A stretch of 64,000 nucleotides of DNA from assembly GCF_000346465.2 (NCBI RefSeq), contig NC_034015.1, positions 20,708,462-20,772,461 of the forward strand. Direction: 5' to 3'. The DNA comes from Prunus persica (Eukaryota; Streptophyta; Magnoliopsida; Rosales; Rosaceae). This document shows positions 53,223-64,000 of the stretch, piece by piece (the stretch's first letter is position 1; each line of letters starts with the position of its first letter). The notes under the pieces are model-generated. The model made no database searches. It saw only the letters and a program-made list of their open reading frames with translations, and was not told the DNA's origin. A program made the translations under genes and the position numbers.

Positions 53223-55565
53223 TCAAAGTGAGGGCCTTGAGGAGGAGTCCATTTTCAGTGATTTTGTCTCCCACATGTTCTCTCTCAAAATTTTCATCTC
53301 TAATCCTAGACATTTTGCCATTCTACATATCTCCCCAGACTGTGGGTGGGATGTATCACCTGATGAAAACCCATGCAGATACAAGGAAACATCAGCATCG
53401 CCAGTATCCACCCAACTATATCCCACTTCCTTTCTCACTCCTTTATCTCTCATCCCTTTCCTAACTTTTGCTACCATTTCCCAGTCCCCTTTCTCAGCAT
53501 ACAAGTTGGACATCAACACAAAAGAACCTGATTCCATTGGTTCCAATCTCATCAATGTATCGGCTACTCTCTCCGCCATCTCCACATTCCCATGGATCCT
53601 GCAAGCCCCAAGCAGGCTTTGCAACAACGAAAACCCTGGCTGTCCCGGGATCTGACTCATCAATTCCTCTGCTTCCTCCAATTTCCCTGCCCGTCCCAAC
53701 ATGTCCACAATACTTGAATAATGTTGAGGAGATGGTTCAATATGATAGTCTTTCACCATTGAGTGAAAGAAGTGACGGCCCATCTCCACCATTCCCTTTC
53801 TGCTGCATGCTGTTAGTATAGAAAGAAATGTGACTGAATCAGGTCTTACCCCTTCTTTCTCCATCTCCTTGAACAATTCTATCACTGAGTCATAGTCTCC
53901 ATGCCCAGCATATGCAGATATTATTGCAGTCCAAGCAAACTGACTTTTATGAGGCGTCTCACTGAAAACTCTTTTGGACTCACAAATGCTTCCTCGCTTT
54001 GCATACATATCAAGAAGAGCACCTGCGATAATTGGGTCAGTCACTAATCCAAGTTTGATCAAGGAAGAGTGGCATCGTTGGCCAAATTTCAGAGAAATAT
54101 CCTGAGCATCACCAATTGCACTCAAGACACTACCAAATGTGTAATTGTTTGGCTTCGACTCCACAGTTGCTACCAAGAATGTTTTTAGTGCATCTTGACA
54201 CAACCTGTTCTGAGCAAACCCTGAAATCAAAGCATTCCACGATATGATTTCTCTGCTGTTTAACTCCTCAAAAACTTTGATGGAGTCATGCATGGACTCA
54301 AACTTAGCATACATGGTGATCAAGCTGTTGCAAACATTATGCTTTGATAAAAAGCGAGTCTTTATGCAAAACCCATGAATCATTTTGCCTTCCTCCACCA
54401 ACTTCCTAATTGATATAGCATGGATTAGTCCAACAAATGTAACATCATTTGGATATACTCCATCCAATCTCATCTCATTAAATAGAGAGATGGCATCTTC
54501 TTCGTCTATAGAAATCATAGTCGTCCAAGACACTACGTTGCGACCATTCATGCAATGAAATACTAATTTTGCATCTTCAGTAACCTCACACTTTGAATAT
54601 GTCGAGATCAATACATTACAAACTGAAACATGACTTCCATATCCTGATTTAATTGTCAAGCCATGTATCTGTTTCCCAAGTTCTAAATTCATTTCATGAC
54701 CGCAAGCTGAAACTGCACTAGTAAATGAGACATGATCTAACCCCACTCCTTCTCTCACCATCTCAATAAAGACAAAAATCGCTTCAAGCCCATGATTTCC
54801 CTCTTGAGAGTAACCTGATAGTATTGCATTCCATGAAACCAGATCCTTATTCGCCATTTCATCAAACACGCTCCTAGCTTCTATTAACCACCTCCACCTC
54901 GAATACATACTTATAAGTGCATTTCCAACAAAAACTTCACCATCTAAACCAGATCTAAATATAAGAGAATGCAGTTGTAATCCAAATAGAAAATCTTCAT
55001 GATCCGCACAAAAAGCAAGAACCGTAGTATAAGTCACTGGATCAAAAACAACTCCATTTAAATTCATCCTAAGAGCAAAATTCAATGCACCCTCACTTGT
55101 TCGAAATCCCGAAAGAATAGTATTCCAAGAAACTATATCAGTATAACACATGGTCTCAAAGATAAGTAAGGCACCATCAAGCTGTCCAGCTTTGGTGTAC
55201 ATACTCATCAAAGAATTTGAAACCGTAGTATACGAAGAAAATCCAGAAGAAACTGCCAACCCGTGAATTTGGCATCCAGGTTTAGGGTCCCCTTGACAGG
55301 CCTTGACAGCAAGAGTAACGGTAACTTCATCGATGTTATGAGACAAATGTAGTTGAAGTTGATTACAGAACATGTCAAGGGCTCTAAGTGGAAGGTTTCT
55401 GTGCAAGTAGTTGAGCATAGAGCGGTTATTTGAGGCTGCATTTGGTTGGGGATTTTGGTCGAACGGTTGGTGCTCATGTCTGAATGAATGGAAGTAAGAG
55501 CAGCTAGCATACCGTTGCTTGGGTATTCGTTGGAGGGTTTTGAAATTCAGTTGGCGGATAATCAT
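53223..55565 (-). CDS. Pentatricopeptide repeat protein, PLS class with E/E+ C-terminus
   Basis: Organelle RNA-binding protein of the kind used in C-to-U RNA editing or transcript processing. A single exon encodes 780 residues, as usual for this family. The N-terminus is basic and Ser/Leu-rich (MIIRQLNFKTLQRIPKQRYA), suggesting a mitochondrial presequence. Successive PPR motifs of P, L and S types follow (for example VSWNAILSGYSQEGNHGLEA and FTSAVSACGHEMNLELGKQI). The C-terminus has E and E+ like segments (LLQSLLGACRIHGNVEMAER; YSWVDTGDADVSLYLHGFSS) and no DYW domain. It resembles Arabidopsis At4g32430. It appears intact and is the parent of, or sister to, fragments A and B. Confidence 0.93.
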   Translation of the reverse strand: MIIRQLNFKTLQRIPKQRYASCSYFHSFRHEHQPFDQNPQPNAASNNRSMLNYLHRNLPLRALDMFCNQLQLHLSHNIDEVTVTLAVKACQGDPKPGCQIHGLAVSSGFSSYTTVSNSLMSMYTKAGQLDGALLIFETMCYTDIVSWNTILSGFRTSEGALNFALRMNLNGVVFDPVTYTTVLAFCADHEDFLFGLQLHSLIFRSGLDGEVFVGNALISMYSRWRWLIEARSVFDEMANKDLVSWNAILSGYSQEGNHGLEAIFVFIEMVREGVGLDHVSFTSAVSACGHEMNLELGKQIHGLTIKSGYGSHVSVCNVLISTYSKCEVTEDAKLVFHCMNGRNVVSWTTMISIDEEDAISLFNEMRLDGVYPNDVTFVGLIHAISIRKLVEEGKMIHGFCIKTRFLSKHNVCNSLITMYAKFESMHDSIKVFEELNSREIISWNALISGFAQNRLCQDALKTFLVATVESKPNNYTFGSVLSAIGDAQDISLKFGQRCHSSLIKLGLVTDPIIAGALLDMYAKRGSICESKRVFSETPHKSQFAWTAIISAYAGHGDYDSVIELFKEMEKEGVRPDSVTFLSILTACSRKGMVEMGRHFFHSMVKDYHIEPSPQHYSSIVDMLGRAGKLEEAEELMSQIPGQPGFSLLQSLLGACRIHGNVEMAERVADTLMRLEPMESGSFVLMSNLYAEKGDWEMVAKVRKGMRDKGVRKEVGYSWVDTGDADVSLYLHGFSSGDTSHPQSGEICRMAKCLGLEMKILRENMWETKSLKMDSSSRPSL

Positions 55566-57644
55566 GAGAAACGAACAAAACGCCGATTGTAATCAGAAAA
55601 CAGCATTAGGCAGAGAGGAGAGCGCGCCTTAAACCCTCTGAAAGCCAAAACCCTGGCTTTTGTTTCTTTGGGTTTTCTTTTAAGAAATAAAGCATGGGCT
55701 TTTTGTTTGTAGTAAGATGTATGAATAAAATGGGCTTACAAATGATTTGGTAGTCGCCCAAAAAAAAAATAAAACGATTTGGTAGTCCATTAGGATCTAC
55801 CTTGCCCATCCTCACACCACACCCAATGATTTGGGCTTAAATAAACCTCAAAATATACATCAAAATTGGGATTGGATGCATGGTGGTTAGGTTATTAAGA
55901 TTGAACCAACGGTCCCACTTGGTATTGGCAAATATTAAGAGTCTTGATTTACAAATTTGAAATCTTAAGTTCGAACTTTCATGACATCAGTTGTGTTGTG
56001 TGTATGAGAAAAAAGATTGAAAATTATCGCTTACTTGTAAGATGTATACTAAATATGAAACGCGAGCAGAGCAGCTACTTATAAATCAATATTTTGTGGT
56101 TGTTGGCATGAAACTGAAGGCAATTCAGAGTTGGTACATATTCATTAAGCTGCAAACATTAATCCCACCTGGCATTGGCAAATATATATACTTCAAAATG
56201 AATGAATGAGGACGGGCTGAGAGTTGTATACAAATAGATATGTAATACTAGTGTAGGGACAAACAGACTGGTATATTGTTGATAATGGGCCCTGCAACAC
56301 GCATTTGGTTCCTAACACAATAATGTTGCACTATATTATTTTATATTAAATTTTCTCTTCTTCATCTTCATTGCTCATAGGGGATGCTTCTCTGGTAGGA
56401 AGAAAATTTGTATATCATGAGAATATCATTGTTTTGCTATTCATTATTAATCATATTTCGCTACTTATGATAACTGTTTTACGTGATAAAATGCGATTAA
56501 TTGAGGATACCGTGATGACATGCAAGTTCTTCTCCGTTGGTAAGCTGGACTGTAGTTGTATGGTGGTGAAACCAAACTATATAGAGCTGTTAAACGGGAA
56601 TCCCACATGCCATGTTATATGCCAGCCAAGCTGCCCAAACTGATCACTGATTAATCAATAAAAGAATATGCAGACAAACGTAATACTACTACTTGATGGG
56701 TTGAGTCGAGTTTAATTTTGTCTTAGTCTAACTTGGACTACTAATTCTAAAGGGTTTAACTTTTTCTTCTTCTTTCAGAATCTGTCGTTTGAATAAAGAA
56801 TATCACAAATATGAGATAATTAATTTCATCATATATATATATAGCTTTTATTGAGAGATCTTTCAAATTAGTTTATTTGAGGGATTCCTTTGTAGAGCTT
56901 AATTCGCATTGTATTTCACTAATCCAAACCGTCTATGTTTTAGAGAATCATTCAAATATCATATCTACAAAAAAAAAAATCATTTGAATCCGATATCGTT
57001 TGACTACTCAATTGTGTTATTGAAATTTTAGAACTTTCTAAAAGCACCGTGTTCATTGATTTTGTAAGATACAATTGGATATCGAAACAGTTTTCGATTT
57101 GTCTAATTTTTTGCAAGGATGATCTATGAATGTAAATTTGAAAAATAAATGGTTTGGATTGTTGGAAATAAAATTTATAAAAAAAAAATTATAAGTTATC
57201 CTGAAAGGCATCCCTCAAATAAATAAAAGGTATAAGTTGATTGTATCATTTACAAATGCACCTCAACTTACACTAGGTGAACGAATATATAGGATTTCAA
57301 TATGTAGATAGGTCAAACTACTACTACTACTCATGGATGGCTAGACATCCAAATCAGACTAGCAAATATTTGTCAGTTGAGCTGTTTATTCAATAGATAT
57401 ATGCTAATTTATTTGGTCTATATATTTTCAACCAAAAAAAGAAAAAAAATTATATGAAGAAGCGTTGTCACGTTTGTGCCCAAATAGAATTTCTTCTTTT
57501 GTGTGTTGTCATGATTTATTTTAGTCCACAATTAGAGCCAAGCCAGCTCATTCCAACATAGGCTCTCTCTCTCTCACTTTCTCTCTCACCCATAAATCCC
57601 CCATCATCCCAGTACACTACTACACCACTCCATCCAAAAACACC
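55566..57644. other. Intergenic DNA, PPR promoter to FLA promoter
   Basis: AT-rich DNA without recognised genes. A 90-codon open frame at 56371-56643 has no familiar features. A CT-rich tract (57562-57590) just before the FLA start fits a plant leader. Confidence 0.45.
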
Positions 57645-58391
57645 ATGGCAGCTCTCATTCTCCCAACTCTCACTGCAGCCTTCTCGTTCCTCCTCCTCTT
57701 CACCCCCACCACCCAAGCCCAAACCGCACCCGCCCCGGGCCCTGCGGGCCCGCTCAACTTCACCGGCATTCTTGACAAGAACGGCCAATACACCACCTTC
57801 ATCCGCCTCCTAATCCAAACCCAAGTAGCATCCCAAATTACAAACCAACTCAACAGCTCCAGCGAGGGCCTAACCGTCTTTGCCCCGACAGACAACGCTT
57901 TCACGAGCCTCAAAGCCGGCACACTCAACACTCTCACAACCCAACAACAAGTAGCCCTTGTCCTCTACCATGTGCTGCCCAAATATTACACTATAACCAG
58001 TCTTTTAACGGTGTCAAACCCCGTTAGAACTCAGGCCACAGGCCAAGACGGCGGCGCGTACGGGCTCAACTTCACAGGGTCGGGAAACCAAGTTAATGTT
58101 TCGAGTGGGGTGGTGGAGACACAGATCAACAATGCACTTAGACAACAGTTTCCATTGGCCGTTTACCAAGTGGACAAAGTACTGTTGCCTAATGACTTGT
58201 TTGGCGCCAAGGCACCTGCATCCGCTCCTCCTCCAGCTAAGACCCCCTCATCAGGAAGCTCAAACGAAACGGCAACAAAGACTGCGTCGTCACCTGATAA
58301 TTCTGAAGCTGGTTCGATTAAGAGCAATGCGAGTTTCATGGGATTGGTGTTTGGGATGATGGGTTTGCTTTTCATAGGGATTTTCTCTTAA
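57645..58391 (+). CDS. Fasciclin-like arabinogalactan protein (FLA11/FLA12 group)
   Basis: Secreted, glycosylated cell-surface protein; group A members act in secondary wall formation in stems. A single exon encodes 248 residues. There is a signal peptide (about 1-26, hydrophobic, ending near TQAQ). A short AGP module (APAPGPAGP) is followed by one fasciclin domain (about 37-185) with H1 ([11 protein letters not shown]) and H2 (VLYHVLP) motifs. A second AGP module ([12 protein letters not shown]) comes next, and a C-terminal hydrophobic GPI-anchor signal ends [18 protein letters not shown]. Several N-glycosylation sites (NFT, NSS, NVS) are present. The codon use is C-rich compared with neighbouring genes. 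Confidence 0.93.
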   Translation: MAALILPTLTAAFSFLLLFTPTTQAQTAPAPGPAGPLNFTGILDKNGQYTTFIRLLIQTQVASQITNQLNSSSEGLTVFAPTDNAFTSLKAGTLNTLTTQQQVALVLYHVLPKYYTITSLLTVSNPVRTQATGQDGGAYGLNFTGSGNQVNVSSGVVETQINNALRQQFPLAVYQVDKVLLPNDLFGAKAPASAPPPAKTPSSGSSNETATKTASSPDNSEAGSIKSNASFMGLVFGMMGLLFIGIFS

Positions 58392-58990
58392 TTAAGCATC
58401 CAATATATAATATCCCAGCTAGGGTTTGTGGGATATGGACCTACGCACAAACATTCGTGTTCTTAATTTGTATTCCTCCCTATTTCTCTATGTTTTTGGT
58501 ACTTGTGTTTTAAATTTTTGAATCAAATTGTTTGATTGATTGTTATTCCCAATAAATCCTAATACTGTTGGGTTTTAACGCAATTTGGGACCTCTCATAG
58601 CTCTGTAAAAGACCAAACGTGATCCTGTCTCCTGGGTAGTTGGTTGCCTTTCCATTTGCAGCAACTTGAATTATATTTCTAATTCTATATTCAATTTGGC
58701 TCAGGCCTTCTTCACACTTGCATCTGAGCTTCGGTATATTCGCTCTCTTTATTTCAGTTTTGATTAAAACAAAAGAGTACAAACTTGGTATTGGTAACAT
58801 CCAATAATATGATAAATTAAAAATCTACATTGATTGATGAAATTGCGTCCCTAATTTTACAGCTACATTGATTGATGGACAATGATAATTCAATAAATTT
58901 GATGGGTCCAAATTATGAGGACACTCACTTTGGGCATTAAAACTTATTAGAGGGAATATATATGTAAAGTTGTAGAATAATTAGCATCGA
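58392..58990. other. FLA 3' region, no gene seen
   Basis: Probably FLA 3' UTR followed by AT-rich DNA up to the tRNA gene. Confidence 0.5.
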
Positions 58991-59072
58991 GTGGTCGTGC
59001 CGGAGTGGTTATCGGGCATGACTAGAAATCATGTGGGCTTTGCCCGCGCAGGTTCGAATCCTGCCGACCACG
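58991..59072 (+). tRNA. tRNA-Ser (anticodon AGA)
   Basis: An 82-base cloverleaf. The acceptor stem GTGGTCG pairs with CGACCAC and is followed by discriminator G. The anticodon loop CTAGAAA carries AGA. A long class II variable arm, TGGGCTTTGCCC, and a T-arm with GGTTCGAATCC are present. The sequence contains internal A and B boxes (TGCCGGAGTGG; GGTTCGAATCC). No intron. Confidence 0.97.
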
Positions 59073-59079
59073 TTTTTTT
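59073..59079 (+). terminator. RNA polymerase III terminator
   Basis: Seven T residues immediately follow the tRNA discriminator base. Confidence 0.9.
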
Positions 59080-60494
59080 ATATTTCTTTTAGAATTTGGA
59101 AGAGGAGAGAGTTTGTGACTTGCATTTTGCTCTTTTTTGCTCCCCCTTCTTCACTCATTTATGCATGCTGCTTTCAAACAAATTGCAGAAAAAATAAACC
59201 AAAAAACTGCATCAATGCTATCAAACATAAACGCGTGATGACATTGACTAGCTAGCCTTAGGAAAGCGTTTGTTTTGCATGCCATGCCACAGAGACAGAG
59301 TTAAACAGAAATGAGGCATCATATGAACCTTGCTATATGATCATGACTATTAACAAACCAGATACATCAATTAATATTCAGAAAACAGGGCTTTTTTTTT
59401 TTTGCTGTCATGTTCATCTTACCAGTTACCAGTACATTATATAGATAATGAGTCATTATATGACTTCTAATCACCACTGAACAAGATATTTGAGTCATCA
59501 CCATATCACCCTTTTCCTAATTTAATCACCTAATAGTGACATTATTTTGCTATCATGCATGACTTTTGGATGGCAATGGCATGCATTTAACTAATGCAAA
59601 TCAGATTTGACAACAGATCTGGGCACCACAGTTATGTTGGATGATCTTTTTTGATGGCATTGCAGCAAGCTGATAATATTAAAAATTTCCAAAATAAGAA
59701 TCTCTATCAAGGTACTATTAGGAAGAGAATAATACTTGGAAAAAAAGGGGATCTATTACAAGGGTCAAAAGCTAGTTACTTAATTAGTGGAGTGGAGGAG
59801 TTGTGGAAGGGTGGTGGGTGAGGTGTGGGGACTGGGCCTGTGAACCACAAGAGGGTTTGTCTGGTTATGGGTTTCTCATATCTGAAATACCTCATGTGAT
59901 GCTACCCTAATGGCCGGTGGGTATATTTGATTAAATTCACAAACTCAGTGCTGTCTGTTGATGGTGCCTGGTGGTGCTGCTGTGTGTGAACATGCATTGC
60001 ATATAATATTTGTCAAAACTGAGACATCTTCTAAAAACTCTTCATACACAATTTGATAACCTTTTAATTTTCATGTCAGAAAAGAAGAAGAAAAATCATC
60101 ATTATATATTGTAATCAATCAAATGCCTAACAGAGTCAATACAATAAAGAATATATAGATGGAGGGGAGGATTTGGTTGTGGGGCAGCAAAAGCACTTAG
60201 AATTACAAAGGCCTCGGTAGGTGCATATTTTGCTGTGGTTCGCAATCTTCTTCACGACCAAAACATATCCATCTGTCACTTATCAGAGATCATGAGACGC
60301 AAAACGCCACGGGTGTGCCAAAGTTATCTAAATAAAACACAATTTTAACGAGCCCAGAATCTTCCACCCATAAAATGGGATAAGCTTAATCTCTTCTCTA
60401 CCTTTATCATAACATGCATCAATCTCAAAGTTGTAGTGGGGATGTCACTTTATTTTGTGTGTAACATTGGTTTAGCTTAGGCTCTCTGCCTGCC
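59080..60494. other. Upstream region of the nitrate transporter gene
   Basis: AT-rich promoter-like DNA with no gene. It would hold the regulatory sequence of the NPF6.2-like gene; no specific nitrate-response element was assigned. Confidence 0.4.
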
Positions 60495-60501
60495 TATAAA
60501 A
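60495..60501 (+). promoter_or_regulatory. TATA box of the NPF6.2-like gene
   Basis: TATAAAA in the context GCCTATAAAAGGGG. A start site about 30 bases on would give a leader of roughly 95 bases to the ATG at 60624. Confidence 0.7.
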
Positions 60502-60623
60502 GGGGTGGCTCCCAAGACTTGGACAAATCCAAGTTGTGAGTAGAACACCTTCAGTTCAGTTTCCCAGCTTTCTTTATCAGCATTAGTATTTTCGTGGTCA
60601 TTTCCCTGTTGAAACTTTAGAAA

Positions 60624-63493
60624 ATGGTTGGTATTCAGTTTCGTTTCTGAGATGTATACTCGATATCCTGGTTGTTAATGCAAGTTGAAATATTTCTTCT
60701 TCCGCTCTTGTATAAACACATGCAAATTGAACACATTAATGTCTGTTTTCCTCAGGACGGGAAAATGAGTTGGACTGTTGCCGATGCTGTGGACTACAAA
60801 GGGTTCCCTGCTGACAAGTCCAGAACTGGGGGTTGGGTGGCCGCCGCGCTTATATTAGGTATACGCTCTTGCTTTCGTGATTGAAGAATTTCTTCACCAT
60901 CATTATAGCTGGTTAACTTCAAAGTTAATTCCCTATGAATCAGTCAGTGATCATATTTGATCAGAAGTGATGTTGGTTGTTTGATCAGTTAATTAGTACA
61001 GCTTAACTGTGATTGAGTTCGAGTAGGAGGTTCATGCAAAGGTGATGGCTGGGGGTGAGAGATGGGTTTTAGGGGTTGTGCGTAACATGTTTAATCAATG
61101 AGGGAAACATTCTATTTCTGGACAAAATATTATTCCATAGTCAGCACATTCTGCAGCACAAATGCATGAAAACAATTCTCTTGCCAATTACTCAAATAAC
61201 CCTTTCGTTTATTTCAACTATATGGCACCTAATTAAAAAAATTCATTATTTTTTTGTAGGAATTGAAATATGCGAAAGGCTTTCAACCATGGGAATCGGA
61301 GTTAATCTGGTGACATACCTAGTTGGAACAATGCATTTGCCAAGTTCAACTTCAGCCAATATTGTCACAGATTTTGTGGGAACATCCTTTCTCCTGTGTT
61401 TGCTTGGAGGCTTCCTGGCCGATTCCTTTCTTGGCAGATACAACACTATTGCAATCTTTGCTTCAATACAAACAGTGGTTTGTTTTTTAGACTATGTCCA
61501 TTTTATTATTGGTGTATGCACATGCATCTTTTCTTTTTCTTTTTTTTTTTTGAATGACAAGGTTTTTTAATCCACCATGATCATGGTATACTATATATGT
61601 TTCTCTTAAGTTTCTTGGTGATATGTTCTAACCATTGCCTTCTTCTTGTGTTCCATAATAATTAACTGTGATCTAATTTAATCAAATAATTCTGATGCAG
61701 GGCATGGTTGCATTAGCAATATCAGTAAAACTGCCTCAGCTACGGCCGCCTCTTTGTCACGCTACTGCTGCCAGCAACAACTGCAAGCAAGCCAACGGGT
61801 TCCAAATGGGAATTTTTTACCTGGCTTTATACACAATTGGACTAGGGATTGGTGGGTTGAAATCAAGTGTTTCAGGATTTGGAACTGACCAATTTGACGA
61901 GAAAGATGACAAAGAGAAAGCCCAGATGGCCTATTTCTTCAATAGGTTTTTCCTCTTCATTAGCACAGGAACTTTGGTGGCAGTCACAATCCTTGTCTAC
62001 ATACAAGATGAGGTGGATCGTAGCTTGGCCTATGGAATATGTTCCATTTCAATGTTTATGGCCATCTTACTATTTTTGGCTGGGACTAGAAGATACAGAT
62101 ACAAGAAAAGCTCGGGAAGTCCCATAGTTCAAATTTTGCAGGTTATTGTGGCTGCTATAAGGAAGAGAAAGATGATCACTCCAGTTGATACAAACTCATT
62201 GTATGAGAATTCTCCTGAGGCTTCAAGAATTGATCACACTGATCAGTTCCGGTAAGTTCGGTATTTATTTATGGGAAATGATGAAGTGGGGTTATTGGAT
62301 ACTGAGCAGGCTTGCTCTGCAAGATAACATGGACCATTCTTTTTTCTTTGTTCTTTTCTTTTTGCCACAAATCTTCGATTTGCCTGATATCTTGCATTTC
62401 ATGTCATGTGGTTCAATTTTTGGATAGTTTCTTGGACAAGGCTGCTATTCTGGCACAAGGAGATTTTGAGGAGAGAAATGCTGCAGGTTCCCTTTCCCCA
62501 AACCCTTGGAAGCTACGGTCAGTTACAAGGGTGGAGGAGGTGAAAATGATGGTAAGACTAGTTCCAATATGGGCCACAACCATCATGTTTTGGACTGCCT
62601 ATGCACAGATGATCACCTTCTCTGTAGAACAAGCATCCACCATGCAGAGGTCAATCGGAAAATTTCAAATCCCAGCCGGCTCTCTTACAGTCTTCTTTGT
62701 GCTAGCCATAATGATCACTCTGGCTTTCTATGACCGTCTCATCATGCCTCTTTGGAAGAAATGGAATGGCCAACCAGGTATATGATTATTTATACTAAGA
62801 AAAAAAAAAACTAATGGCAATCTTAGTTTTATGATAATATGATGATTTTCTTACCCTTGATTGTTACTTTACATAACAATCTTGAATGCAAGTGCATACA
62901 AGAATAAATTACACTGCAGTTCTTGAAAACATTTTCTCTTTGCGATAGGATTCACCAATCTACAGAGGATGGCAATTGGCCTTGTCCTATCAACAATTGG
63001 AATGGCAGTGGCAGCATTATCGGAGAGGAAGAGGTTGTCAGTGGCTAGAGCAGTGGGAGGCACCACTAAAACTCTGCCTATCAGTGTGTTCTTATTGATC
63101 CCACAATTCTTCCTGGTGGGTTCTGGTGAAGCTTTCATATACACCGGCCAGCTCGATTTCTTCATAACCAAGTCACCCAAAGGAATGAAAACTATGAGCA
63201 CAGGCCTCTTCCTCAGCACTTTATCCCTTGGTTTCTTTGTTAGTAGCTTCTTGGTTTCGATTGTGAAGGCGGTGACAGGAAGCAAAGATGAGCAAGGATG
63301 GCTTACAGACAATATAAATTATGGGAGGCTTGATTGTTTCTATGGACTTTTGACCGTTCTAAGCGTAATCAATTTTGTAGTTTATCTTGTTTGTGCAAGG
63401 TGGTACAAGACACACGAACCGCATCCACCTGCTTTGCAGATGACTTCTACTACTGCTAAAGCTAATGGTTCCTCTGCTGAGGATAGGTGCTAG
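60624..63493 (+). CDS. NPF6.2: Nitrate transporter, NPF6.2/NRT1.4-like
   Basis: Proton-coupled transporter of the NRT1/PTR family; Arabidopsis NRT1.4 (At2g26690) is a low-affinity nitrate carrier of petioles. Six exons: 60624-60626 (ATG only), 60756-60858, 61260-61477, 61701-62251, 62428-62777 and 62949-63493; 589 residues with all phases kept. Seen are DGKMSWTVADAVDYKG at the start, the proton-coupling EICER motif (Glu38, Glu41, Arg42), LGRYNTIAIF with the Thr (residue 98) equivalent to NRT1.1 Thr101, and FWTAYAQMITFSVEQAS. That last segment has Tyr where NRT1.1 has nitrate-binding His356, as remembered for NRT1.4. Twelve transmembrane segments are expected. It ends AEDRC. Confidence 0.93.
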
Positions 63494-64000
63494 CTAATCA
63501 GTGGTGTTCATTAATTTATGTTTGCTTTGAGAATCTTAAAAGAAATGAGGGTGTGATTATTTCAAGTGTGTCGTATACTACAAGTGTAAATGTATTATGT
63601 ATTATGTATATATACATGCATCAAAATGACATGAAAGCCACTGCTACAAGCCCACATAAAAATAACATGTGACAATTTTAATAATGCAATGATGAAAGTT
63701 TCAACTTGAATTAGCATAATAATCTCATATTAACTGCCTATATTAGGAACATGATAAAAGTACCGGTGAAAATAAAAATATAACTGTTCGTAGATGAATA
63801 TATATTACACAGTTCAGATATGAACGAATTTGGACAAATATACCATTAGCAGTTAATTATGCATATTTGGCTCATTCCCATACGGGAGTGATTATAGAAT
63901 ACCATGGAAAAACCAAAGATAATTTTAATAAGTTATTTTGAAATAATATTCCAACATATATTGTCCACGTTTATTCCTTGTAAATCTCTTCCTCTTATAT
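63494..64000. other. 3' region of the nitrate transporter, no gene seen
   Basis: AT-rich 3' UTR and intergenic DNA to the window edge. Confidence 0.5.

Noticed and set aside
53275..53821. Plus-strand open frames opposite the PPR gene
   Set aside because: Antisense shadows of the 780-codon PPR coding sequence.
56371..56643. 90-codon open frame in the PPR-FLA intergenic region
   Set aside because: The frame opens at a non-ATG codon, has no recognisable domain, and lies in AT-rich DNA.

Overview
This window is nuclear DNA of a dicot. Genes are intron-rich with short GT-AG introns, intergenic DNA is AT-rich, and nearly every protein reads like a known Arabidopsis protein. Protein similarity, gene order and repeat content suggest a woody Rosaceae such as Prunus, but that genus-level guess is an inference. 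No searches were run; homology calls come from reading the translations against remembered family sequences. Exon ends were placed by hand from splice dinucleotides, reading-frame phase and protein continuity.

Layout. 1-430 is the end of a dispersed repeat that recurs near 48 kb. 1003-7121 holds MED17 (Mediator) and a TMEM128-like membrane protein on +. 11032-12747 is an F-box/kelch gene (SAGL1-like). 13259-16873 is ethanolamine kinase on -. 17829-19505 is a broken F-box/LRR gene, followed by a nested pair of MITEs (20012-20418). 20587-23190 is a Sel1-repeat protein. 24552-28128 is a DED1/DDX3-type DEAD-box helicase. 29206-31074 (-) is a BT1-type nucleotide carrier. 31975-34305 (-) is the ribosome-biogenesis factor RRS1, divergent from a membrane J-protein at 34961-36055. 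37617-40708 (-) is the signal peptidase catalytic subunit SEC11. 42928-44416 is SNU13/NHP2L1.

44.6-52.9 kb is the unusual part. It is a patchwork of gene fragments: two copies of part of a PPR gene, a broken glyoxalase-like gene fused to one of them, pieces of a DExH (ASCC3/Brr2-type) helicase, and a copied piece of SNU13 downstream DNA. These are interspersed with a composite repeat made of a 30-bp GC-rich minisatellite, a ~240-bp linker and an array of 20-bp hairpins of the form GTATAGCCG-NN-CGGCTATAC. The apparently intact parent PPR gene follows at 53223-55565 (-).

The right end is ordinary: a fasciclin-like arabinogalactan protein (57645-58391), tRNA-Ser(AGA) (58991-59072) and a nitrate transporter of the NPF6.2/NRT1.4 type (60624-63493). 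The genes are mostly unrelated housekeeping functions: transcription, ribosome and spliceosome biogenesis, the secretory pathway, lipid head-group metabolism and transport. They do not form one pathway. The best candidate for something undescribed is the hairpin/minisatellite composite repeat and its association with captured gene fragments.
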